A program made the translations under genes and the position numbers. Below the pieces are notes generated by a model. The model was not told where the DNA came from, made no database searches, and saw only the letters and a program-made list of their open reading frames with translations. A DNA stretch of 18,680 nucleotides. Source: DATKXO01 sp035528995. GTDB lineage: Bacteria > Planctomycetota > Phycisphaerae > UBA1845. Below are positions 1-6,674 of the stretch, one piece after another. Within the stretch, counting starts at the first letter, position 1; each line of letters begins with the position of its first letter. The DNA lies in the NCBI GenBank assembly GCA_035528995.1, contig DATKXO010000291.1, positions 1-18,680 of the forward strand. Direction: 5' to 3'.

Positions 1-158
1 GCATCGGCCACGACGTCATCTTCAGCATGGTCGCCCGCGCCCCGACCACCACCCTGATCGTCAAGGACCGCGTCCTGGCCCACAACCCGGCCGGCGCCCT
101 CTACAGCCGTTACCTCCGCCGACAACTGCTGCCCGAAAAGAGCGGACAGACGGGTTGA
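1..158 (+). CDS. 3' end of an unidentified protein (partial)
   Basis: The last 51 codons of a reading frame that enters from the left edge and stops with TGA at 156-158. The peptide contains a hydrophobic/basic stretch reading IGHDVIFSMVARAPTTTLIV and ends in a basic and then polar tail (YSRYLRRQLLPEKSGQTG). Third positions are almost all G or C, as in the housekeeping genes of the window, which supports real coding. I do not recognise the family from this short tail, and no domain or catalytic motif can be placed. The gene is not obviously part of the accessory group to its right, because the next gene on this strand has its own promoter. Confidence 0.6.
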   Translation, partial: IGHDVIFSMVARAPTTTLIVKDRVLAHNPAGALYSRYLRRQLLPEKSGQTG

Positions 159-331
159 CACGAGCCCGCACGGCAACTGCCGCCATCCCGACACAGCGGC
201 CCTGCGTCTGACCCATCACCAAGGATGCCCCTTCGGCGCCCGGCCACGGTCGCCCATAACCTTGCCCCTGGGGTTGAGACGGGCCCGCTTTGCTGGCCGG
301 GGGAGTTTCACGTCAGAAATCGTGGCAATTT

Positions 332-360
332 TTGCCTCCTGTCCGCACGCGTCCTATAAT
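332..360 (+). promoter_or_regulatory. Sigma70-type promoter for the wHTH gene
   Basis: A -35 box TTGCCT (332-337, 4 of 6 consensus bases) and a perfect -10 box TATAAT (355-360) are separated by exactly 17 bp, in a locally A/T-richer stretch. The start of transcription would fall near 367. This is the clearest promoter in the window, and it makes the downstream gene an independent unit facing the opposite way from the HD protein gene. Confidence 0.65.
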
Positions 361-500
361 CGCGACGCCCGGAATAGTACGGGCACCATAGCTTTGCAAC
401 TGTGTACCTTTATCCACGGCGCTGGCGGCCCCAAAGGGAGTGCAGTGCCGAAATGGAGTTATGGGCTCCCGCTAGCCCCTAAACTCGGTATCATAGCCTT

Positions 501-505
501 GGAGG
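501..505 (+). promoter_or_regulatory. Ribosome binding site that fixes the start at 514
   Basis: GGAGG lies 8 nt before ATG 514-516. It favours this start over the upstream in-frame ATG at 262 and agrees with the promoter position. Confidence 0.7.
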
Positions 506-513
506 GCACGCTC

Positions 514-855
514 ATGGACGCACGAGCGTCGGATTACGAGAAGTCACTGCAGGCCTTCCCTGTGGATGGGGACGGCAACCCTACCAGCGCCGCCGCCTAT
601 GGGGTCATCACCTGGCTCTTCCGGCATCGCGATCAGCAACATCATGTCGATGACCTCGCCAGCGATCTCTCCCTCCCCCTGGCCGTAGTCGCCACTATCT
701 GTCGTCGCCTGACGCTGGTCGATCTCCTCCTCGAGAACCCGCCGCACAGCAGAACATACCGCTATAACCTCAAGTGCTGGGATACAGAGTTACAGGCTAA
801 GGTTGAGTCTGCTCTGGTTGATTGCCAGCCGCATCCTCCTGCTCCGCAGTCGTGA
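514..855 (+). CDS. Small winged-helix-like protein, probable DNA-binding regulator
   Basis: 113 residues from the ATG preceded by GGAGG. Roughly residues 27-87 have the layout of a winged helix-turn-helix: a first helix (AAAYGVITWLFRHRD), a second helix after a short turn (VDDLASDLSLPL), a recognition-type helix (AVVATICRRLTLVDLL) and a short strand pair (ENPPHSRTYRYNL). The C-terminus is a short Pro/Ser/Gln tail. No catalytic motif is visible. Small wHTH proteins of this kind usually regulate transcription or act as nucleic-acid-binding adaptors. The gene has its own promoter and converges on the HD-eIF2B-like gene, with 59 bp of 3' overlap, so it could regulate that gene or be a component of the same system. 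The fold assignment rests on helix pattern only and I have no family name for it. Confidence 0.6.
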   Translation: MDARASDYEKSLQAFPVDGDGNPTSAAAYGVITWLFRHRDQQHHVDDLASDLSLPLAVVATICRRLTLVDLLLENPPHSRTYRYNLKCWDTELQAKVESALVDCQPHPPAPQS

Positions 856-2677
856 CGCCGGCTGGTCGTCGAGCAACCGGACTGCTCGTGATCAATCGCG
901 TGTACATGGCCCTATCAAGATGGTCTATCGGCGGGACGAGTTCTCTGCGCGGTACCCCGACGTCAGGTGCCAACTCCGCCTTCGCTTGGCGTTCAAGCTC
1001 CTCATCAATCCAGGTGTTCAGACCCTCATCCTCACCGACTACGATCTTGTCGTCTTCTACCAGCACAAAGACCTCGACATCAGAGGCTCCCGCAATGGAC
1101 GCGATCGCGTAGCTCCCAACGGTGCTCAAAACGCTGCCCGTCTTGAAGACGCCACGAGCGCCAAGTAGGACCTTGATCGCTTTTCCGCCCCTCTTGAAAT
1201 GCGAAAAGATCGCTGGCAGCGATGCCATGCTCACGTGTTTGCAGTCCCGGCCCAAGGGCTGGAGTTCAGCAAGTACGCGTTCCGCCTCGTCAGCAACCTC
1301 CACCTGCCCGAGCACCTTGCGCCGACATTCAACGACCAGGATTGGTCCCGAATGTCCAACCAACTGCTCGGTGATGAACGTTGAAACGGTATGGCTATAG
1401 CCGTAAACAACCAACACATCGTCATGCCCAATCGGAATCACGTTGCTGGCTTGCTGCGCCACAGCGCGGCACTCCCGCTGCCTCTTGACTAGGTACTCAT
1501 CCAGACATTCTCGGATGTTGTGGATAGAGGCGTTGGCCGTGAGGCGGCTACGGATGCATGTCTCAAGGCGGCGGACCAACAGGTTGAAGCGATGAGTCTT
1601 GGCTGCCAGGGAGAGAAGATTCTCCAGTTCTTCTGTTGGGATGTCATCCCGCCCGGTCAGCAGGGCGCGGACGAGGGCCGCCACCATGCTGGCGCCCTCG
1701 CTGGCACTTGTGGTCATGGTGAGCATATAGGGCCACATGTCGAGCATCAGTTTCTGAGTCTGTGGCCCCAACAGAGCGCGCGGGCGGTGGATTTCAGGGT
1801 GGATTTCCTTGAATGCGGTGTTCGAAAATTTGATCAGATGGGGGAGGACGCTGTTCATTTCGTCCTTCAAGTTCGAGACGATGCGGTCGATGACCGCCTT
1901 GAAGTCCACGGTGACCGTGCCGAAGACCTGTTGTGGCGGAATCTGAAACTTTGGGCGGATTGCGCTCGCTTCGTGATCGAAGTCAACTCCTTCCACGATT
2001 TGCGGCATCCCCCAGTGCGGAACAGATTCGGTGGGCATACCGACCGCTTTGAACAGGCCTTTCAGGTCTCCGGGGACACGGGTGGGGTCAATGTGGCAGG
2101 CGTCCGCCAGGCGAAGAAGTCCGGCGAGTTCCCGGAGTCGGACCGGGGCGCCGAGCTTGCCCTTGACGACCCCCGGGTCCATTTCCTCGAGAGGATACTT
2201 GCGCCGGTGATAGATGCAGAGCTGGCCCAGCTCGATGCGCTCCTGCCGGTCCCATGAGCAGTTCGTCTCCCAGTGATTCAGGATGTAATCTGACGAACGC
2301 TCCTCGTGGCCATCGCGCAGCGTGGGCCAGTCCACGCCCTGGCGTTGTTGCTCCCCAGGGAACAGCGGGTAACGCATGCCGATATCATGAAGCCAGGTCG
2401 CGGCAAGCAGATACATTGCCTCCTCGGGTGTCGGCAGGAACGCAGAGCTGTCCAACTGCGGAGCCCCGAAAAGGATCTCGTCGAGGATTACCTCAACGCG
2501 TTCGAGCTGCGGAATGTCGTGCACTGTAAAGTACGGCAAGGTGCCGTATGCTTCGTTGCTCGAATCAAACAGGCACCGCGCCAACGACTCGGCTTCCGCA
2601 AACAGGGTAGTGCACCTATGATCTTTTGCGACACACTCCCGCAGGCTCATCATACTCTGTTCGGGCATCGTGTTCAT
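797..2677 (-). CDS. HD-domain protein fused to an eIF2B-like (ISOCOT fold) domain
   Basis: 626 residues from ATG 2677, chosen because GAGGA lies just upstream; an in-frame GTG at 2689 has no such site. The N-terminal ~220 residues carry an HD phosphohydrolase pattern: H53 (FTVHD), H97-D98 (WLHDIGM), H124 (RDGHEE), H157 (IYHRRKYP) and D192 (LLRLADA). The spacing resembles the HD-CE type seen in bacterial conflict genes. Residues ~240-410 are helical with no motif I recognise. Residues ~418-560 match the nucleotide/sugar-phosphate-binding half of eIF2B-alpha and methylthioribose-1-phosphate isomerase: DVLVVYGYSHTV, ILVVECRR, then GARGVFKTGSVLSTVGSYA, the counterpart of eIF2B-alpha GAEGVVESGGIINKIGT. 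The isomerase aspartate of the GAD motif is R here, so this half is probably a sensor. The last ~70 residues look disordered. The pairing suggests ligand-controlled phosphohydrolase activity; that role is inference. Confidence 0.75.
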   Translation of the reverse strand: MNTMPEQSMMSLRECVAKDHRCTTLFAEAESLARCLFDSSNEAYGTLPYFTVHDIPQLERVEVILDEILFGAPQLDSSAFLPTPEEAMYLLAATWLHDIGMRYPLFPGEQQRQGVDWPTLRDGHEERSSDYILNHWETNCSWDRQERIELGQLCIYHRRKYPLEEMDPGVVKGKLGAPVRLRELAGLLRLADACHIDPTRVPGDLKGLFKAVGMPTESVPHWGMPQIVEGVDFDHEASAIRPKFQIPPQQVFGTVTVDFKAVIDRIVSNLKDEMNSVLPHLIKFSNTAFKEIHPEIHRPRALLGPQTQKLMLDMWPYMLTMTTSASEGASMVAALVRALLTGRDDIPTEELENLLSLAAKTHRFNLLVRRLETCIRSRLTANASIHNIRECLDEYLVKRQRECRAVAQQASNVIPIGHDDVLVVYGYSHTVSTFITEQLVGHSGPILVVECRRKVLGQVEVADEAERVLAELQPLGRDCKHVSMASLPAIFSHFKRGGKAIKVLLGARGVFKTGSVLSTVGSYAIASIAGASDVEVFVLVEDDKIVVGEDEGLNTWIDEELERQAKAELAPDVGVPRRELVPPIDHLDRAMYTRLITSSPVARRPAGVTTAEQEDAAGNQPEQTQP

Positions 2678-2682
2678 CGTGG

Positions 2683-2687
2683 TCCTC
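2683..2687 (-). promoter_or_regulatory. Ribosome binding site deciding the HD gene start
   Basis: GAGGA on the minus strand lies 5 nt before ATG 2677. The longer in-frame start, GTG at 2689, has only a weak purine run upstream, so the shorter protein is preferred. Confidence 0.55.
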
Positions 2688-2689
2688 AC

Positions 2690-3116
2690 GTCTACCTAGG
2701 GCCTTTTCCTCGTTCGGACCTCTTTGTCGTCCTGGCCCACAGAACGGGCAAGCAGGTGCCGTGACGACCTGAAAGAGAGAGATACCTGATTGGCCCTCTG
2801 GGGTCGCCTATCACGCGCAGGAATCCCCGCGGATCGCTCGCTGGGCGCTCTGCACCAGGATCGCCCACCGTCCAGACCTGGCACGTCGCTGGTAATTCGG
2901 GGGCCCAGGGCACCGATGCGGAGGTAAGCTTGGCTTGGGGAATAGAACCGGGCCTCCTTGGCTGCCATGAGTGTTCGATCCGGACAGGAAAGGACGACTT
3001 GAGGGGCCCGGATGCCGACAAGAAGGTGGATCTGTCCCCACGATGCTCTACGTTGCGCAACGATGGAGTCGCAGGATGGAGAGGATAAACCTGCTGCGAG
3101 ATGGCGGTACGCCCCA
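2690..3116. other. Long intergenic gap between methyltransferase and HD gene
   Basis: 427 bases between two same-strand genes. Several minus-strand frames are open here (starts at 3117, 3041 and 2968), but all are rich in Pro, Arg and Ser, none has a convincing ribosome binding site and none resembles a known family. That three frames are open at once is what GC-rich non-coding DNA gives by chance. The frame from 3117 is attached to the methyltransferase stop as TGATG, and the frame from 2968 begins plausibly (MAAKEARFYSPSQAYLRIG), so one small protein cannot be excluded. The gap most likely holds the HD gene's promoter and leader, though I see no clear -35/-10 pair. Confidence 0.4.
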
Positions 3117-3971
3117 TCAGGTCCCTCCTCGTTCTAGGCGACGCAGCGCATCGCTAGTGATCGCCGTCTCTCCAAGTATCTTTACAAGCCGGAGAGCCTG
3201 TTCGTTATCTACTGCGCCCTGTGTGGTGATTTCTGCGCGGGCACGCATCAGCCGGTCCAGATTGCTTAGCAGCTTCGTTCTTAAGATGGCGCTCGCTGCA
3301 TCTGTTTCGGGCGGCGGTACGGAACTTTCGCCGTCGATCTCGAGGGCAAAGACCGATACCGCTCTCTCGATAGGAATGACGGATGCCCGAAAACCGCCCG
3401 CCTTAGCCAAGTCCAGCACTTCCTGCGCCGACCAGGAGATGGCACATAACTCCTCTTGTCCTGTAGGAAGGGCGACCATGTCGATAATCAACACCCGACC
3501 ATTCGAGCAGGTCTTTTGCACCAGTTTGGTCAGCAGGTCAATACAGCGGTGGGCAGGTATCTCGTGGAGCGTATTCAGCAGAAAAACAAAGTCGAACTTG
3601 TTGTCTTCGGCAGGGGAACGGTCAGCCAGAATGTCGCCAACCTCAAAGACCGGCGGCTCATGCCACCCACCGCTATTTCCCTCGAAGACCAAACGAGCTC
3701 GGGAAACGGCGTCGATTGAACTGTCAAGGCCGACGTACGCGAGGCGCTGGCGATCATCGTTGAAGTGAGACACGAGTAGTCGGAATACACTGCGCTCCCC
3801 GAAGCCAACATCCAGGATCCTGATCTGTCTTTCCGGATCGTGATTCAGCGAGCTCATCAGTTCTTGGCAAACGAGCATTTCTCGTACCTGATCGTACTCC
3901 CCACAGGGCTGGGGACGCGGCGCGTTGAGATATCTCAGGAGTTCCGCACAGAGTTGGGTGTCGTCCAACAT
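3117..3971 (-). CDS. Class I SAM-dependent methyltransferase, accessory
   Basis: 284 residues. A Rossmann-type SAM-binding core is visible from about residue 50 to 210: motif I ILDVGFGERSVF (52-63, with GFGE in place of the usual GxGxG), acidic motif II YVGLDSS (79-85), motif III VGDIL (111-115), motif IV FDFVFLLNTLHEI (126-138), and a later strand RVLIIDMV (159-166). DNA methylase signatures such as DPPY/NPPY or PCQ are absent; the NTLHEI motif is more usual in small-molecule, RNA or protein methyltransferases. The last ~70 residues form a helical extension. ATG 3971 is preceded by GAGG at about 8 nt. The gene lies upstream of the HD-eIF2B-like gene on the same strand, separated by ~440 bp, so co-function is plausible but co-transcription is not shown. 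The substrate is unknown. Confidence 0.75.
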   Translation of the reverse strand: MLDDTQLCAELLRYLNAPRPQPCGEYDQVREMLVCQELMSSLNHDPERQIRILDVGFGERSVFRLLVSHFNDDRQRLAYVGLDSSIDAVSRARLVFEGNSGGWHEPPVFEVGDILADRSPAEDNKFDFVFLLNTLHEIPAHRCIDLLTKLVQKTCSNGRVLIIDMVALPTGQEELCAISWSAQEVLDLAKAGGFRASVIPIERAVSVFALEIDGESSVPPPETDAASAILRTKLLSNLDRLMRARAEITTQGAVDNEQALRLVKILGETAITSDALRRLERGGT

Positions 3972-4044
3972 TTGCCGCGCCTCGCTCGCCCGGGCGCTCT
4001 CCGTAGCTCACCGCGTCCGTCCGTGCACGCTGCGACAGCTCGTC

Positions 4045-4073
4045 AGGCTAGCACTCTTCGCACGTCGATTCAA
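4045..4073 (-). promoter_or_regulatory. Weak candidate promoter for the methyltransferase gene
   Basis: Minus-strand TTGAAT (4068-4073) and TAGCCT (4045-4050) are 17 bp apart, about 75 bp upstream of ATG 3971. The -10 match is poor (3 of 6). It is the only spaced pair I found in the 233 bp between bamA and this gene, which otherwise holds no gene and no obvious terminator. Confidence 0.25.
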
Positions 4074-4204
4074 GTGGGTATGCATTGGGACGGCATTTGC
4101 GGTCCGGCCCGGCTTGATCGCTGCACTCATGCCGCAGTAGCGCGCCTGTCTGGTGCATTAGGTGACGGCAGTGTGGGGTTCGCGCTTGTCTGTAGGACTT
4201 GCGA

Positions 4205-6523
4205 TCAGAACGTCGCCCCAATGAAGAAGCTGAACACCTGCTCCTCGTCGTCGTCGTCCTTGGCGATGGGGACGGCCAGGTCGAACTCCAGCGGGACCGG
4301 GCCGAAGAAGTCGATCTGCAGACGCACCCCCACGCCCACCGACGCCCGCCAGCTGTTGATCCCGAAGTCCTCCTCCACCGTGCCCATGTCGGTGAAGACC
4401 AGCCCGCGGAGCGTGTCGGCGTACAGCGGAAACGAGTACTCGGTCTTGAACAAAGCCAGGAACTCGCCGCCCACCGGGTCGTCGCCCAGGCCCTGCCGCG
4501 GGGAGACGCCGCGGAAGTCGAAACCCCGCAGCGAGCCGATCCCGCCGGCGTAGAAACGCTCGAACGGCGGAGAATCGCCGAAGATCCCCCCCAGGTCGCC
4601 CCGCAGGCTCAGCACGTGCTTGCGATCCTTCACGTCGGTCAGCAGCGTCTTGTGCCACGTATAGCTGCCCATCACCTTGGACATGAGGTACTCGTCGCCG
4701 AAGATGCCGTACTGCTCCCACGACAGGCGCAGCACGTCGCCCTTGGTCGGAACGAAGCGCGAGTCGGTCCGGTCGCGAACCAGCGTCGCCTTGACGCTGC
4801 TGATGAAGTTGCTGCCCTCGGCGTCGCGAACGTCCCGCGGGGCGAACAAGTCGAGGTCGTCCACCTCCACGTCCTCGATCCGGAAGGCCACCTCCGCGTA
4901 CCAGTCCTTCAGCCAGCCCTTCTCCAACCGCTTGCCCAGGCTGACCAGCCCTCCGACGCGCACCTCGTCGTACGACTCCCGCCCCCGCTCGAAGTAATAC
5001 AAGCTGGTGCCCAGACGCACGGGCATGTCCAGGAAGTAGGGCTCCACGAAGTCGATGCGGAAGCGGTTCAGTTCCGTACCCGGCTGGACCTCGAGGCGCA
5101 GCCGCTGACCGGCCCCGTGGAAGGCCCGCAGCTTCACGAACTCCTTGAAGCTTCGCGGCCAATCGAACAGGTCGAAGTTCTTCACGTCCAGTACAATGCT
5201 GCCCACCGCCCCGCTGTTCGAGTTCGCCCCGATCCCGAAGATGAAGTCCCCCGCCCGCGGCGACTCCTCCACGTCGATCACCAGGTCGCGCACCCCCTCC
5301 TGCTCGCCCACCGGCGAGATGTTCACCAGACTGAAGATCTGCGTCTCCCGCAGGCGCTGCTCGGCCTCGCGCAGCTCGGTGAGACTGATCAGGTCGTCGG
5401 GAGGATACAGATTCAGCGCCCGGCGAACGACCTTGTCCTTGGTCGTCTCGTTCCCCCGGGGCACCACCCGCCTGACGCGATACTGTTCGCCCTCGACGAT
5501 CTCGATGTTGACCAGCACCAGTCCCGGCGTCTCCGAGAAGGCCCGCACGGCACGCACGTCGGCGTAGATGTAACCGTTGTCGCCGTAATGGGCCTGGATG
5601 TCCCGGACGTCGCGGTCCAGTTCGTACCGGCGAAGGTACCGTCCCTGGGCCGTCTCCAGATCCGCCAGCAGCTCTTCGGCGCTGAACACCGTGTTGCCCG
5701 TCGCCGAGATCGTCTCGACCTGGTATCGCGCGCCTTCCGAGATCACCAACACGATGGTGAGGTCCTCGAGCGTCTCTCCCGGCTCGACCCGGTAGCTGGC
5801 CCGGGCGTCGAGGTAGCCCTCGTCGTGGTAGTGGTTCTGGATGGCCGCGGCGTCCTGCTCGACCCGGTCCTCGTCGAAGTTGCCGTCCCGGAAGATCCAG
5901 AGGTAGGTCTTGGTCTCGACCAGCCGCCTCAGTTCGTCTTCGCCCACCGTCTCGTTGCCCTCGAAGAGAATCCTGCGGACGCGGACCCGCGGCCCCTCCT
6001 CGATGGTGTAGACCAGCTCCCCGGTCTCGCTCAGCAGAGCGGCGTCGTGCTCGACGCGAATGCTCCCGTAGCCCTTCTCCCGGTAGGCGGTCACGATGTT
6101 GTCACGCCCCTCGCGCACCCCGAAGGCGTCGACCGGATCGCCCACCGCCAGCGGAACCTGCTCCAGCAGCTTCTTGTCCTTGATCTTCTCGTTGCCCACG
6201 AACCGGATGTCGGTCAACACCGTCCGCTCGGTCACCCGGAAGACCACCACCAACCGACCGTCCCGAGCCTCGGTCGCGGCGTCGGCCGTCAGGAAATGCC
6301 CCGTCCGCAGCAGCCGGCGTACGTCCTCGTCCAGGGCCGCCTGATCGAGGGCGTCGCCCGGCGCCGTGCGGATCACGCTGCGCAAGTACGTCTCGGTGAC
6401 CCGCTCATGGCCCTCGATTTCCACCGCGTCGATAGTTCCGGCCGCCGGCTGTTGCGCGGACGACCACGGACCGGTCCAGGCCGATACGACCAGCACCAGC
6501 CAAGCGCATCCGAATCGCTTCAC
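4205..6523 (-). CDS. bamA: Outer membrane protein assembly factor BamA
   Basis: 772 residues from a GTG start at 6523. This start gives a proper signal peptide (KRFGCAWLVLVVSAW, cleavage likely after WSSA) and has GGAAAGG 5 nt upstream; the open frame extends to 6604 but would bury the signal. Five consecutive POTRA repeats follow, recognisable by their recurring 'I..I.f.GNe.....L' starts (VEIEGHERV, IRFVGNEKI, ILFEGNETV, ISATGNTVF, VVPRGNETT). A C-terminal beta barrel of ~370 residues ends in FFIGATF with the terminal aromatic residue expected of outer membrane proteins. The barrel holds GGIGSLRGF, the counterpart of the conserved V/LRGF loop motif. The protein folds and inserts beta-barrel proteins into the outer membrane, with its POTRA domains in the periplasm. 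It is the last gene of the minus-strand cluster, 151 bp after dnaB. Confidence 0.96.
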   Translation of the reverse strand: MKRFGCAWLVLVVSAWTGPWSSAQQPAAGTIDAVEIEGHERVTETYLRSVIRTAPGDALDQAALDEDVRRLLRTGHFLTADAATEARDGRLVVVFRVTERTVLTDIRFVGNEKIKDKKLLEQVPLAVGDPVDAFGVREGRDNIVTAYREKGYGSIRVEHDAALLSETGELVYTIEEGPRVRVRRILFEGNETVGEDELRRLVETKTYLWIFRDGNFDEDRVEQDAAAIQNHYHDEGYLDARASYRVEPGETLEDLTIVLVISEGARYQVETISATGNTVFSAEELLADLETAQGRYLRRYELDRDVRDIQAHYGDNGYIYADVRAVRAFSETPGLVLVNIEIVEGEQYRVRRVVPRGNETTKDKVVRRALNLYPPDDLISLTELREAEQRLRETQIFSLVNISPVGEQEGVRDLVIDVEESPRAGDFIFGIGANSNSGAVGSIVLDVKNFDLFDWPRSFKEFVKLRAFHGAGQRLRLEVQPGTELNRFRIDFVEPYFLDMPVRLGTSLYYFERGRESYDEVRVGGLVSLGKRLEKGWLKDWYAEVAFRIEDVEVDDLDLFAPRDVRDAEGSNFISSVKATLVRDRTDSRFVPTKGDVLRLSWEQYGIFGDEYLMSKVMGSYTWHKTLLTDVKDRKHVLSLRGDLGGIFGDSPPFERFYAGGIGSLRGFDFRGVSPRQGLGDDPVGGEFLALFKTEYSFPLYADTLRGLVFTDMGTVEEDFGINSWRASVGVGVRLQIDFFGPVPLEFDLAVPIAKDDDDEEQVFSFFIGATF

Positions 6524-6674
6524 GAGAGCCTTTCCTTCCAGACCGGTTCTGATTGTGCGATGACCGGAATCCGCGCATCCGGTCCAGGGTTGATTCCGCG
6601 CCAACAGAATCGAGCGGCATGATACCGGCCCGCAATCCGCGTGGCAACAGAAACTTAGCGATGTCGCCCCTGCG

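Larger units (their letters stand above)
159..513. other. Intergenic region with promoter and long leader
   Basis: There is no convincing gene in these 355 bases. The left half holds nothing I can name. The right half contains a sigma70-like promoter (332-360), giving a leader of roughly 145 nt for the small gene that starts at 514. The leader contains a 5-bp hairpin (GGGCT 463-467 with AGCCC 474-478). It also contains a possible nine-codon upstream reading frame, MELWAPASP, at 453-482; its nearest GGAG is 12 nt upstream, so translation is doubtful. An in-frame extension of the downstream gene back to 262 is open, but it would run through the promoter and has no ribosome binding site. Confidence 0.5.

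Noticed and set aside
2692..3117. A 141-codon minus-strand frame coupled to the methyltransferase stop by TGATG
   Set aside because: Pro/Ser/Arg-rich with no family resemblance, no ribosome binding site of its own, and other frames are equally open across the same bases. Kept only as a note on the gap.
4158..5162. A 334-codon minus-strand frame inside bamA
   Set aside because: Out of frame with the conserved beta barrel and extremely rich in Arg, Gly and Ala.
4199..6622. An 807-codon open frame on the + strand opposite bamA
   Set aside because: It is antisense to a clear BamA with signal peptide and POTRA repeats; its peptide is rich in Arg, His, Val and Gln without any motif. Long antisense frames are expected in GC-rich coding DNA.
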